A stretch of 64,000 nt of DNA from Bradyrhizobium cenepequi (GCF_020329485.1 NZ_JAGKJI010000001.1:248001-312000); one strand, 5' to 3'; numbered from the stretch's first letter, positions 34,442 through 43,747 are shown. The notes: generated by a model from the letters alone, not told the origin. Program-made: numbers and translations.

Positions 34442-35818
34442 CTATCGCGTCCTCAGGCGCTCCAGCACGTCCGAGGTGGCAAATCCGTCGGCCGGGGTGC
34501 CGATCGATGCCTGGAAACTGCGCAGCGCTTGACGGGTCTGGCCGCCGATCTGGCCGTCCGGCGTGCCGCGGTAGAAGCCGCGCTGGGCGAGCAACTGCTG
34601 CAGTTCCAGCCGCTCGGCGCGCGACAGTATCCGTTCCTGGCGCGGCCAGGGCTGCACGAAGGGCGGTCCGCCGCGCAGGCGATCGGCGAAATGGCCGATC
34701 GCCAGTGCATAGGCCTCCGCCGGATTGTACTTCATGATCACCCGGAAATTCTGCAGCATCAAGAAGCCGGGGCCTTCTGCGCCGGCGGGGGCGAGCAGGT
34801 AGGCTCTCGTGGCCGGCTGTGGGAACGGCTGGTTGTTGGCGCGCCGGAGCCCGAGTTGCTGCCATTGTGCGAGTGTCATCGCCTTGGAACGGTCGGCCAG
34901 CATGTAGTTGAAGTTCTTGGGAACGATGACCTCGTAGCCCCAGCTCTGGCCGGCCTGCCAACCGTCCTTTCTAAGGTTATTGGCGGTCGAGGCGATCAGG
35001 TCGGCCGGGTCGTCCACGACGTCGCGCCTGCCATCGCCGTCACCATCGACCGCGTAGCGCTTGAAAGCGGTCGGCATGAACTGCGTCGGACCGAAGGCGC
35101 CAGCCCAGGAGCCGCGCATCTGCTCGGGGCGGAGATCGCCGCGATTGAGAATCTCCAGCGCCGAGAGGAATTCGTCTTTGAAGTAGGCCTGCCGGCGGCC
35201 GATGCAGGCGAGCGTGGCGGTCGATTGTACCACGCTGCGGTCGCCCATCTGGGTCGAATAATTGGATTCGATACCCCAGATCGCCGCGACCGCGTAGCGG
35301 TCCACGCCATAGGTTCTCTCCGCGGCATCGAATTGCGCCTTGTGTTTGGCGAGGATCTCGCGGCCCTTGGCGAGGCGGTTGTCGTTCACGAGGATATCGA
35401 GATAGTCCCAGATCGCCTTGGTGAATTCGGGCTGTGAATCCAGCAGGTCCATGATGCGCAGGTCGGGCGTCAGCCCCGCCGTGAAGCGCTCGAAATTCTC
35501 GCGTGTGACGTTGCGTCGCGCCGCATCGGGCCACATCGAGGCGACGCAATTGTCGAAACTGGCAGCTGCCTGCCGGATCGCGGCCGCCGTCATCAAAGGG
35601 TGACCTGAGGCGCCATCCTCGCCGCTCCATGGCGGAGCCGAACCGTCGCCGGTGGCGGCTGCGGGTGGTGGTGGGGAGCTGGGTGCCGAGAGCAGGTTAC
35701 TGAACAGTTCCGCCAGCCCGCCCTGGGACTGAGCGAAAGCCTGATTGGAAACAAGCAGAACCCCCGCGATTATCATCGCGCTGGCTCGGCTCCTGGTCGC
35801 TGTTCCCGTCCGCCGCAT
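34442..35818 (-). CDS. Lytic murein transglycosylase (MltB family) with peptidoglycan-binding domain
   Basis: This enzyme cleaves peptidoglycan glycan strands to anhydro-muropeptides. It has a signal peptide ending QAFAQ, a Pro/Ala linker, an SLT_2/MltB catalytic domain with the essential Glu in WGIESNYS, the RGSWAGAFGPTQFMPT and DGDGDGRRDVVDDPAD blocks, and a C-terminal PG_binding_1 repeat (LQQLLAQRGFYRGTPDGQIG). From the ATG at 35818 it is 458 aa. It is divergent from galU. Confidence 0.93.
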   Translation of the reverse strand: MRRTGTATRSRASAMIIAGVLLVSNQAFAQSQGGLAELFSNLLSAPSSPPPPAAATGDGSAPPWSGEDGASGHPLMTAAAIRQAAASFDNCVASMWPDAARRNVTRENFERFTAGLTPDLRIMDLLDSQPEFTKAIWDYLDILVNDNRLAKGREILAKHKAQFDAAERTYGVDRYAVAAIWGIESNYSTQMGDRSVVQSTATLACIGRRQAYFKDEFLSALEILNRGDLRPEQMRGSWAGAFGPTQFMPTAFKRYAVDGDGDGRRDVVDDPADLIASTANNLRKDGWQAGQSWGYEVIVPKNFNYMLADRSKAMTLAQWQQLGLRRANNQPFPQPATRAYLLAPAGAEGPGFLMLQNFRVIMKYNPAEAYALAIGHFADRLRGGPPFVQPWPRQERILSRAERLELQQLLAQRGFYRGTPDGQIGGQTRQALRSFQASIGTPADGFATSDVLERLRTR

Positions 35819-36019
35819 GGCTCGATCTGCCCGTTCCAATGATTGGTTCAGAAGGCCTTGTGACGGTTTCCAACAGCTTAACAAAGGCGAGATTTTGTTT
35901 TGATCTGCCCCAAGGACAAAAGCGACGCGGCATCACACATCCGCCTTTGTTCCCGGCTGCAAACCGGATAGCAAGGTGCGATACCCGTCTCACACATTTC
36001 AAGGCGCCCCGACAATCCC

Positions 36020-36901
36020 ATGAAGATCCGTAAAGCCGTCTTCCCCGTCGCCGGTCTCGGCACCCGTGTGCTGCCCGCCACCAAGGCAATGCCGAAGGAA
36101 ATGCTGACCATCGTCGACAAGCCGCTCATTCAATACGTGTATGACGAGGCGAAGGAGGCCGGGATCGAGCATTTCGTCTTCGTCACCGGCCGCAACAAGG
36201 GGGTCATTGAGGACCATTTCGACCGCATGTTCGAGCTGGACACCACGCTTGAGGCGCGCGGCAAGAAGGCCGAGATCGACATTCTGGCGCAGAATCAGCC
36301 GGAAGCGGGTGCCGTCAGCTTCACCCGGCAGCAGGCGCCGCACGGGCTCGGCCACGCCGTCTGGTGCGCGCGCGACATCGTCGGCAATGAGCCCTTTGCT
36401 GTGATTCTGCCGGATGAGCTGGTGCTGAACACACCCGGCTGTCTTGCCCAGATGATCGAAGCCGCGGCCAAGCTTGGCGAGAAGTCAAATTTGATCGCGG
36501 TCGAGGAGGTGCCCGACCATCTCACCCACCAATACGGTATCTGCGGCGTAGGGCCGCGCCACGCCCATCCCACCATGTTCGAGATCAATGGCATGGTGGA
36601 GAAGCCGCCGAAGGGCACGGCGCCGTCCAACCTCTCGATCACCGGCCGCTATATTTTGCAGCCCGAAATTTTTGAAATCCTGGAGACACAGGAGCGCGGC
36701 GCCGGCGGCGAGATCCAGCTCACCGACGCCATGATCGGGCTGGCGAAAACGCAGAAATTCTATGGCGTGGAGTTCGAAGGCGAGCGGCACGATTGCGGCT
36801 CCAAGGCCGGCTTCCTGCGCGCCAACCTCGCCTACGGCATGCGACGCCCCGAACTGCGCGATGGCCTGCTCGCCGAGATGAAGAAGTATTTGGAGAAGTG
36901 A
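36020..36901 (+). CDS. galU: UTP-glucose-1-phosphate uridylyltransferase
   Basis: GalU makes UDP-glucose for exopolysaccharide, LPS and trehalose synthesis. The 293-aa protein has the nucleotidyltransferase start KAVFPVAGLGTRVLPATKAM, KEMLTIVDKPLIQY, HGLGHAVWCARDIVG with the EEV and DEL metal-binding surroundings, and GRYILQPEIFEILE. Length and motifs are typical. It is convergent with a diguanylate cyclase gene whose stop lies 4 bp beyond. Confidence 0.96.
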   Translation: MKIRKAVFPVAGLGTRVLPATKAMPKEMLTIVDKPLIQYVYDEAKEAGIEHFVFVTGRNKGVIEDHFDRMFELDTTLEARGKKAEIDILAQNQPEAGAVSFTRQQAPHGLGHAVWCARDIVGNEPFAVILPDELVLNTPGCLAQMIEAAAKLGEKSNLIAVEEVPDHLTHQYGICGVGPRHAHPTMFEINGMVEKPPKGTAPSNLSITGRYILQPEIFEILETQERGAGGEIQLTDAMIGLAKTQKFYGVEFEGERHDCGSKAGFLRANLAYGMRRPELRDGLLAEMKKYLEK

Positions 36902-36905
36902 CGAC

Positions 36906-38399
36906 TCAAGCTACCAGCGACAGTGCCTGCAGGCGTGCGACCACGCTCTGGTTGCGGCCATTGGCCTTGGCGGCATAGAGCGCCCTGTCGGCGGCTTCCA
37001 CCAGGTCGGTCCAGTTCTGACCGGCCAAAGGCGTGAGACTTGCAACCCCAATGCTGACGGTGGTGATGGTCTCCCCGTCGCACCATTGCTCGACCTTGCG
37101 GCGGATCATCTCCGCCACGGCGAACGCTTCCACGGCGGTATGACCGGGCAGCAGCACCGCGAATTCCTCGCCGCCCAGGCGCGCCGCGCAATCGCCGGCC
37201 CGCCGGACCGAATCCGAGATGCAGATCGCGATGCCGACCAGCACCTGGTCGCCAGCCTGGTGACCGTAGGTGTCGTTGAACGCCTTGAAATGGTCGGCGT
37301 CGATAATCAGGAGCGCAAGTGGCGCCGCATGCCGGCCGGCGCGGCGCCATTCCACATCGATCTCAGCATCGAACTTACGCCGGTTCCGCAAACCGGTCAG
37401 CGCGTCGGTGGTCGCGAGTTCTTCGAGCTTCTCCTCGGCCTCGGCGCGGCGGCCGATCTCGCGCGCCAGGAACAGCGTGGTGGCGAGCACGAACAGGACC
37501 AGTGCCGCCATGATGGCGCCGATCCGGGTCGCTTCCTTGCGCCAAAGACTGAGGACACCGTCGAGTGGTTTTCCGACCACGGTGAACAACGGGCCGTTTC
37601 CGCTGCGACGGACATAGAGCCGCGGGGTCTGGTCGATCGGTCCGACACCGGAATAGGATCCGTTCTCCTTCAGATTGTTCGGGGTCCAGTTGCGCCGCTC
37701 CGCCAGATTGGTGCCGATGATGTCGAGATCGAACGGCGTGCGCATGATGATCGTGCGGTCGCGGCGCAGCACGGTGATGGTTTCGTCGGGAGCAAGCGTC
37801 AGCCGCCCGAACAGCTCATGGAAATAGCTGAAGCGGATCGACCCTGCGACGACGCCAAGGAAGCTCCCGTCTTCGGCGCTGATGCGCCGGCTCAGCACGA
37901 TTGCGTAGGCGCTGCGGTGAAGCATCGGCTTTGAGATGTAGAGGCCCGTATAGGGCTGGTCCCGATGGATGCGGAAATATTCTTCGTCGCTGCGGTTCTC
38001 CGGGCGGGGATCGAGCGTCGACGCATCGACCACCAACTGCCCCGTGCTGTCGAACACCTGGATTGCGCCAAAGTGTTTTGCGGTGGCGGCGTGGTCGAAC
38101 AGGATCAGGTGCCGGACCTCCCTGCTGACTTGCTTGATCTCCGGCATCACCATGGCGCCGGCGACGGCGCGTAGCGACAGGTCGAACAATTCGATGTTGC
38201 GGCTGATATCGGCGTCGATGCCGGCGGCGAGGTTTTCCAGCGTTTGCCGGGCCAGTTCTTCCTCGCCGCGGCGCATATCGAGCAGGACGCTGGTGCAGAC
38301 AGTGGAAAAGCCGATCACGGTCGCGACCGAGGAAGCGATCAGGAGCTTCGTCGATAGCCGCCAGCGTCGCCTTGCTTGTTGTCGCCGTTCGTGTGGCAT
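36906..38399 (-). CDS. Membrane diguanylate cyclase with periplasmic dCache-like sensor
   Basis: It makes c-di-GMP. The 497-aa protein has an N-terminal membrane helix (LLIASSVATVIGFSTVCTSVLL), a ~250-residue periplasmic sensor of the dCache type, a second helix (IMAALVLFVLATTLFLA) and a GGDEF domain with the active-site signature GGEEF (409-413). The RxxD product-inhibition site RAGD (400-403) lies five residues before it, so feedback control is expected. The ligand of the sensor is unknown. It ends 4 bp from galU, head to head. Confidence 0.94.
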   Translation of the reverse strand: MPHERRQQARRRWRLSTKLLIASSVATVIGFSTVCTSVLLDMRRGEEELARQTLENLAAGIDADISRNIELFDLSLRAVAGAMVMPEIKQVSREVRHLILFDHAATAKHFGAIQVFDSTGQLVVDASTLDPRPENRSDEEYFRIHRDQPYTGLYISKPMLHRSAYAIVLSRRISAEDGSFLGVVAGSIRFSYFHELFGRLTLAPDETITVLRRDRTIIMRTPFDLDIIGTNLAERRNWTPNNLKENGSYSGVGPIDQTPRLYVRRSGNGPLFTVVGKPLDGVLSLWRKEATRIGAIMAALVLFVLATTLFLAREIGRRAEAEEKLEELATTDALTGLRNRRKFDAEIDVEWRRAGRHAAPLALLIIDADHFKAFNDTYGHQAGDQVLVGIAICISDSVRRAGDCAARLGGEEFAVLLPGHTAVEAFAVAEMIRRKVEQWCDGETITTVSIGVASLTPLAGQNWTDLVEAADRALYAAKANGRNQSVVARLQALSLVA

Positions 38400-38537
38400 G
38401 TTTCGTCCCGGGCCATCCTTAAATGCACCGGAAACATTGTTGCTGCCTTAAACGGCGACAGCGTTCCGCGAATGGGTTAACGGTTGGTTGGTTCGACTGA
38501 CGATTTTCGGCAATGGCGTGAATTCAAGGGACTTGAA

Positions 38538-38822
38538 GTGAACGATTACGGCCCGTTGCGGGATTATCTGAAGAAGCAGACGCTGCCCGAATTGGTGCTC
38601 AGCTTCGAAGAGATCGAGGCCATCATCGATGCGCCCCTGCCGCGCGCGGCACAGCGCGCTTCCTGGTGGGACAGCCTGCGCAGCCCGCAGGAAAGGATGC
38701 CGCAGCGCGAAGCCTGTCTCGAGGCCGGCTATGTCGCCACGCGCCAGGCGGACGGCAACAGCGTGAAGTTCAGGCGGCTGCCGCGCAACGCGCGTCGTCC
38801 CAGCGAAGGCATCGAACGATAG
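38538..38822 (+). CDS. DUF7662-type small protein
   Basis: A 94-aa protein from a GTG at 38538 with an AAGGGA ribosome site 7 nt upstream. The sequence VNDYGPLRDYLKKQTLPE and SFEEIEAIIDAPLPRAA, then a WWDSLRSPQ-like turn and GYVATRQADGNSVKFRR, resembles the small rhizobial family with a PLRDYL motif (DUF7662). Its function is unknown. It stands alone between two c-di-GMP genes, and it may be a DNA-binding or antitoxin-like protein, which I cannot tell. Confidence 0.7.
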   Translation: MNDYGPLRDYLKKQTLPELVLSFEEIEAIIDAPLPRAAQRASWWDSLRSPQERMPQREACLEAGYVATRQADGNSVKFRRLPRNARRPSEGIER

Positions 38823-38864
38823 ACAAGGCTGGTTTCGAAACTCAGAACGTCCAGCGGTCTCCCA

Positions 38865-39026
38865 CCTCTCCCCTTGTGGGAGAGGTCGGATTTCACGCGG
38901 TACGTGGGAAATCCGGGTGAGGGGTTTGTCTCCGCTTCGGTGGTCCCTCGATAGACCGGGACCTCTCTCACCCGGACGCATTCCGCTTCGCTGTATGCGC
39001 TCCGGCCTCTCCCACAAGGGGAGAGG
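38865..39026. repeat. CCTCTCCC...GGGAGAGG inverted-repeat element
   Basis: A 21-bp near-palindrome (38865-38885, CCTCTCCCCTTGTGGGAGAGG minus nothing, read as inverted arms) is repeated in perfect inverse at 39006-39026. The core contains CGGGTGAGGGGTT and CCTCTCACCCGG. It occupies the gap between the DUF7662-type gene and the EAL gene, and is a familiar alphaproteobacterial intergenic repeat. Confidence 0.8.
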
Positions 39027-39052
39027 CGAAGCGAAGCAAGCGGAGATATCGA

Positions 39053-41929
39053 TCAGCTCGCGGCTTCCAGCCGCTCCTCGGTGAGCAGGCGCATCGCGGC
39101 ATCGGCGTCCATCGGCTCGCCGAAGGCGAAGCCTTGCGCGTATTCGCAGCCGAGCTGGTAGAGCTCGACCGCATCCGAATCCGTTTCCGCGCCTTCCGCC
39201 ACCACGTCCATGCCAAGGTCGTGGGCGAGCGCGATGATCGATTTCAGGATCACCGGCCGCGTGCCGCGGCTCGTGGTGCGGACGAAGGACTGGTCGATCT
39301 TGATGGTGTCGAATGGGAAGCGCTGCAGGTAGGACAGCGAGGAGTGGCCGGTGCCGAAATCATCCAGGGAGAGTCCGGTGCCGAGCTCACGGATGCGCGC
39401 CAGCATTTGTGCGGCGTGCTCCGGATTTTCCATCACCAGCGATTCCGTCAATTCCAGTTTCAGAGTGCCGCGCGCGACCGAGGAGCGCGACAGCACGGTC
39501 CTGATGTCGTGGATCAGATCGTGCCGCAGCAACTGCCGCGAGGAGACGTTGACGGAGGCAAAGATCGGCTCGCGCGCGCGCATCGCGCGCTGCCAGATCG
39601 AAAGCTGCCGCGCGGTCTGGTCCATCACGAAGGTGCCGAGGTCGACGATCAGGCCGATCTCCTCTGCAATGGAGATGAATTCGGACGGCGACATCCGCCC
39701 GAGCTTGGGATGATCCCAGCGCGCCAAGGCCTCGAAGCCGGCGATCGAGCGGTCCTCGAGCCGCACGATCGGCTGGTAGAGGATCGTGATCTCCTGCCGC
39801 TCGATGGCGCGGCGCAGCTCGCTCTCCAGCGTCAGCCTGTCGCTCTTGCGGGCGCGCATCGCCGGCTTGTAGACGTCGATGCGGTCGCCGCCGATGCGCT
39901 TGGAATGATACATCGCAAGCTCGGCGTCCTTGATGATCTCGTCAGTGAGCTGCGTCTGCGGGTCGGAGAGCGCAAGCCCGATCGAGGCGGTCAGGAAGAT
40001 CTCGCGGTCGTTGAAGGCGATCGGGGCGCGGATGGTCTTGCGGATGGTCTCGGCAAAGGCGGTGATCCGCGCCGGATCCTGCTCCGACAACAGGATCAGG
40101 CCGAACTGGTCGCCGGCCAGGCGTGCCAGCGTGTCCTGGGGTTTAAGGATGCGGATCAGGCGGCGCGCCAGTGTCAGCAGGATGGAATCGCCGACTGCGA
40201 TGCCGACGGAGTCGTTGACCTGCTTGAAGCGGTCGAGGTCGATCACCATCAGGGTCGGCCGCAGCGTCGGCACTGTCTTGGCGAGATTGGCGACCGCGCT
40301 CAGCCGGTCCATGAACAATTTGCGGTTCGGCAGGCCGGTCAGATTGTCATGAACCGAGTCATGCAGCATCCGCTCTTCGGAATTCTTGATGTCGGTGACG
40401 TCGGTGAGCGTGCCGACCACGCGCGAGACCTCGCCGTCGGAGCCGACGACTGGTCGCGCCTTCAGCGCAAACCACATGAAATGGCCGTCCGGCGTGCGCA
40501 GCCGGAAATCCTGCAGCAGGCGGCCGCGGCGCTGATCGAGCACGCTGTCCAGCGCGGCGCGGAAACGGTCCTGGTCGAGCGGATGCAACACCTCGAGCCA
40601 TTTCGCCGCCGGCCCTTCCAGCGTGCCGCGTTTCAGGCCGAGCAGGGCCTCGGTTTCGGGGCTGGTGAACACCTTGTCGGCGGAGACGTCCCAGTCCCAG
40701 ATCAGGTCGCCCGAACCGGTCAGCGCCAGCGCGCGGCGCTCGACATCGGAGACGACGCCGGTGGTCGCGCCACCGCCGGCAAAGGCGTGCTGCATCACCG
40801 TAAAGCCGATCAGCATCACGATCAGCACGAGGCCGCCGAGCAGCGCCGGGCCGACAATGTCGTTGGTGACGCTGCCCGCCACCGTCATGCCGGCCGCGAC
40901 CACCCAGACCACCAGCAGGAACCAGGTTGGGATCAAGAGCACGGCGCGGTCGAAGCCGTGGGTCGAGAGATAGACGATCAGCGCGAAACCGGCCACGGCG
41001 ATCAGCACCAGCGACATGCGCGCGATGCCGGAAGCCACCGCCGGATCGAACAGCGCCAGCGCCACCAGCGATCCCAGGAAGAGCAGCCAGCCGATGGTGA
41101 TGTGGGAATAGCGCACGTGCCAGCGGCTCAGGTTGAGATAGGCGAACAGGAACACGAGCAGCGTCGCCGCCAGGATCGCCTCGCCCGCAGCGCGCCAGAC
41201 GCGCTCGGCGTTGTTCGACATGTCCAGCACCTTGCCCCAGAAGCCGAAATCAACGCCGATATAGACCAGCACCGCCCAGGCGAGCGCTGCGGCTGCCGGA
41301 AACATGATGCTGCCCTTGACCACGAACAGGATCGTCAGCACCAGCGCGAGCAGTCCGGAAATGCCGATCACGATGCCCTGGTAGAGCGTGAACGAGTTGA
41401 CCTTGTCCTTGTAGGCTTCCGGCTCCCAGAGATAGAGCTGTGGCAACTTGTCGGTGCGCAATTCCGCGACATAGGTAACGACCGCGCCCGGATCGAGCGT
41501 GATGCGGAAGACGTCAGCGGTCGGGCTCTCCTGCCGCTCCGGACGGTCGCCGACCGATGGCGTGATGGTGGCGATGCGCGACAGGCCAAGATCCGGCCAG
41601 AACAAGCCGGATGACACTATGCGGTAATGCGGCGCGACGATCAGGCGGTCGAGCTGGTCGTCCGTATTGTTGGCGAGCGCGAACACCACCCAATATTGTC
41701 CGCCCTCGCGGGCACGCACCTCGATGCGGCGGACGATGCCGTCGGTGCCGGGCGCGGTCGAGACCTGGATGCGGTCGGTCTCGCTGCGCTGGTGGTCGAG
41801 GACGGCGGTGAGATCGATCGCCGGCGCGTCGCTGCGGACGCTGACGGCGTCAACTGCGCGCGCCGGAGCGGCGCCGACAACAATCATGAGGGCCAGCGCA
41901 AGCGGCGCAAGCCACCTGATCAGACGCAA
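39053..41929 (-). CDS. 7TM-PAS-GGDEF-EAL c-di-GMP phosphodiesterase/sensor
   Basis: A 958-aa signalling protein: signal peptide (1-25), periplasmic domain (~30-175), a seven-helix 7TMR-DISM-like membrane region (~182-385), PAS domain with PAC tail (~400-515), a GGDEF domain whose signature is AGDQF (605-609) and so probably inactive, and an EAL domain with intact EAL (733-735), LTES (827-830), DDFG (856-859), KID (877-879) and EGAE (912-915) motifs. It should hydrolyse c-di-GMP, with the GGDEF half acting as an allosteric or GTP-binding module. It probably senses an envelope signal. Confidence 0.92.
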   Translation of the reverse strand: MRLIRWLAPLALALMIVVGAAPARAVDAVSVRSDAPAIDLTAVLDHQRSETDRIQVSTAPGTDGIVRRIEVRAREGGQYWVVFALANNTDDQLDRLIVAPHYRIVSSGLFWPDLGLSRIATITPSVGDRPERQESPTADVFRITLDPGAVVTYVAELRTDKLPQLYLWEPEAYKDKVNSFTLYQGIVIGISGLLALVLTILFVVKGSIMFPAAAALAWAVLVYIGVDFGFWGKVLDMSNNAERVWRAAGEAILAATLLVFLFAYLNLSRWHVRYSHITIGWLLFLGSLVALALFDPAVASGIARMSLVLIAVAGFALIVYLSTHGFDRAVLLIPTWFLLVVWVVAAGMTVAGSVTNDIVGPALLGGLVLIVMLIGFTVMQHAFAGGGATTGVVSDVERRALALTGSGDLIWDWDVSADKVFTSPETEALLGLKRGTLEGPAAKWLEVLHPLDQDRFRAALDSVLDQRRGRLLQDFRLRTPDGHFMWFALKARPVVGSDGEVSRVVGTLTDVTDIKNSEERMLHDSVHDNLTGLPNRKLFMDRLSAVANLAKTVPTLRPTLMVIDLDRFKQVNDSVGIAVGDSILLTLARRLIRILKPQDTLARLAGDQFGLILLSEQDPARITAFAETIRKTIRAPIAFNDREIFLTASIGLALSDPQTQLTDEIIKDAELAMYHSKRIGGDRIDVYKPAMRARKSDRLTLESELRRAIERQEITILYQPIVRLEDRSIAGFEALARWDHPKLGRMSPSEFISIAEEIGLIVDLGTFVMDQTARQLSIWQRAMRAREPIFASVNVSSRQLLRHDLIHDIRTVLSRSSVARGTLKLELTESLVMENPEHAAQMLARIRELGTGLSLDDFGTGHSSLSYLQRFPFDTIKIDQSFVRTTSRGTRPVILKSIIALAHDLGMDVVAEGAETDSDAVELYQLGCEYAQGFAFGEPMDADAAMRLLTEERLEAAS

Positions 41930-42049
41930 TGTCAGTACTCCGCGCTTTAACGATTCATGCGGGCGAACCGGCGCCCCGCCGTTCCCGGATAAATGCCACG
42001 AAAGCGAAGGAAATCAAAGGGTTTCCGGCTACGCTGGACGGTGGAGGAA

Positions 42050-43051
42050 TTAGACAACCAACACAATTTTGCCAATATGTGCGCTGGTCTCCATCCGTCG
42101 GTGGGCGTCGGCAGCCTTTTCGAGCGGGAAAGTGCTGTCCATAAGCGGCTTTACGCGCCCTTCGCGCAAGAGCGGCATCACGTTGGCCTCGATCGCCGCG
42201 ACCATCGCCGCCTTGTCCGCGTTACTACGGGGGCGGAGCGTCGAGCCGGTATGGTGCAGGCGCTTCACCATCAATTTTGCAAAGTTGGCGCTCGCCTTCG
42301 GCGTCCCGGCGAGGAACGCGATTTGCACGATTCGCCCTTCGACGGCGGCGGCGTCGTAGTTGCGGTCGATGTAGTCGCCGCCGACCATGTCGAGGATCAC
42401 ATTGGCGCCAGCGCCATCGGTCGCAGCCTTCACTTCGGCAACGAAATCCTCGCTTTTGTAGTTGATTGCGCGGTCGGCGCCGAGCTTGAGACAGGCCACC
42501 GCCTTGTCCTGCGAGCCGACGGTGACGATCACCTTGGCGCCGAACGCCTTGGCGAGCTGGATCGCCATGGTGCCGATGCCGGAGGAGCCGCCATGGATCA
42601 GCAATGTCTCGCCTTTTTGCAGCGCGCCACGCTCGAACACGTTGTGCCACACCGTCATCAGTGTTTCGGGGATGGCGCCGGCTTCCTCGATCGACAGCGA
42701 GGGCGGCGCAGCCATCGCCTGGGCGTCCTGCGCAATGCAGTATTGCGCATAGCCGCCGCCGGCGACCAGCGACATCACGGTGTCGCCGACCTTGTGCCTG
42801 GTCGCCCCACGCCCGACCGCAACCACTTCGCCTGATATCTCGAGGCCCGGCAGGTCGCTCGCGCCGGGCGGCGGCGGATAGGAACCGGAACGCTGCGCCA
42901 CATCAGGCCGGTTGACGCCGGCCGCCTTCACCTTGACCAGGATCTCGCCTTGGCCCGGTACTGGCACCGGGCGCATCTCCGGCAGCAATACTTCGGGTCC
43001 GCCGGGCTTGCTGATGCCGACGACGGTCATTTGCGCGGGCAGCTTTTCCAT
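42050..43051 (-). CDS. qor: Quinone oxidoreductase (zinc-free MDR family)
   Basis: A 333-aa medium-chain NADPH-dependent reductase. It has VKVKAAGVNRPDVAQRSGSYPPP, the Rossmann motif LIHGGSSGIGTMAIQLAKAFGAK, and no catalytic zinc cysteine set, as in quinone oxidoreductase. The related TED/PIG3-type start PAQMTVVGISKPGGPEVL is present. The ATG at 43051 has an AAGGA ribosome site; the frame is open to 43132. It is divergent from the DUF1192 gene, a common gene order in Bradyrhizobium. Confidence 0.92.
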   Translation of the reverse strand: MEKLPAQMTVVGISKPGGPEVLLPEMRPVPVPGQGEILVKVKAAGVNRPDVAQRSGSYPPPPGASDLPGLEISGEVVAVGRGATRHKVGDTVMSLVAGGGYAQYCIAQDAQAMAAPPSLSIEEAGAIPETLMTVWHNVFERGALQKGETLLIHGGSSGIGTMAIQLAKAFGAKVIVTVGSQDKAVACLKLGADRAINYKSEDFVAEVKAATDGAGANVILDMVGGDYIDRNYDAAAVEGRIVQIAFLAGTPKASANFAKLMVKRLHHTGSTLRPRSNADKAAMVAAIEANVMPLLREGRVKPLMDSTFPLEKAADAHRRMETSAHIGKIVLVV

Positions 43052-43145
43052 GGTTTTTCCTTGGCAGAATGCGAGGATTCCGAACGCGTCACGTTGATTA
43101 CCCAGCCCGCATCGGGCTGGCAACCGCCGCAACGGGATCGTGACA

Positions 43146-43182
43146 GAGCATGACCGGAAAAGGAGACCGGCTTTTCATGCTT
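43146..43182. repeat. Degenerate GAGCATGATC element
   Basis: GAGCATGACCGGAAAAGGAG, then GACCGGCTTTTCATGCTTC, is a shortened relative of the elements at 23152 and 32334, placed between qor and DUF1192. Confidence 0.6.
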
Positions 43183-43205
43183 CAAGCAAAGCACGGAGGA
43201 AGCGC

Positions 43206-43397
43206 ATGGCGATGGAAGATGACGACCGGCCGCGGAAGAAGATTTCGCACGAGATCGGGCAGGACCTGTCGCTGCTCTCGGTCGAGGAATTGACCGACCG
43301 CATCGCGATGCTCTCGGCCGAAGTCGAGCGCCTGCGCGAAGCGATGACGAAGAAGCGCGCCTCCAAGGAAGCCGCTAACAGCTTCTTCAAGTCGTAG
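43206..43397 (+). CDS. DUF1192 small coiled-coil protein
   Basis: A 63-aa protein: charged N-terminus MAMEDDDRPRKK, then LLSVEELTDRIAMLSAEVER and LREAMTKKRASKEAAN, a short coiled coil ending in FFKS. This matches DUF1192, a conserved small alphaproteobacterial family with no known role. The ATG at 43206 follows a CGGAGGAAG ribosome site; ATG at 43212 is an alternative. Confidence 0.9.
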   Translation: MAMEDDDRPRKKISHEIGQDLSLLSVEELTDRIAMLSAEVERLREAMTKKRASKEAANSFFKS

Positions 43398-43639
43398 CGC
43401 TGTCGCCCGGGCAAGTGAGCGCAAGCGAACGCGATCCGGGATCCATAACCAAGGCAATTGTGATGTGCGGAGCTTTGGCCCTAGCCCGCCGCAACAACGA
43501 ACGCTTGCGGTTCTGGGTCCCGGCTCAAGGCCGGGACGACGACAAAAAAGTGGGCGCCTGTCCCAAACTAGGCCAGTGGCCGATATGGCAAACGAAGTTT
43601 AAACAAAACCGCTCATTTACGATCAATTAAGCTTTCTCG
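43398..43639. other. Gene-free stretch upstream of the sRNA candidate
   Basis: No gene, tRNA or riboswitch is recognised here. The stretch becomes AT-rich from about 43590 and contains GGCCAGTGGCC and TTTAAACAAAACC, which may hold the promoter of the transcript ending at 43747. Confidence 0.4.
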
Positions 43640-43747
43640 TTTATGACTGCACTGTCCTCGTTTGGACACCGAGTGGCTCCTGTCCACTCTGTTTGACGCC
43701 TCCCTGTTATCAACTTCAAAGCCGCCGGAAACGGCGGCTCTTTTTTG
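43640..43747 (+). ncRNA. Candidate small RNA with anti-Shine-Dalgarno loop
   Basis: An AT-richer intergenic segment holds GAGTGG (43671-43676) pairing with CCACTC (43684-43689) around the loop CTCCTGT, an unpaired GCCTCCCTG (cctccc at 43699-43704), and an ideal terminator at 43720-43746. CUCCU/CCUCCC stretches are complementary to ribosome binding sites and are typical of rhizobial trans-acting sRNAs. The 5' end is not defined by sequence and is a guess. No protein frame explains the segment. Confidence 0.45.
43718..43747 (+). terminator. Rho-independent terminator with GAAA tetraloop
   Basis: AGCCGCCG (43720-43727) pairs perfectly with CGGCGGCT (43732-43739), the loop is GAAA, and C plus six T follow (43741-43746). 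It lies 320 bp beyond DUF1192, so it probably ends an unannotated transcript rather than that gene. Confidence 0.88.

Noticed and set aside
39134..41614. An 826-aa open frame on the plus strand opposite the EAL gene
   Set aside because: It mirrors the codon bias of the real gene and matches no family; Arg/His/Gln/Asp-rich composition is typical of shadow frames.
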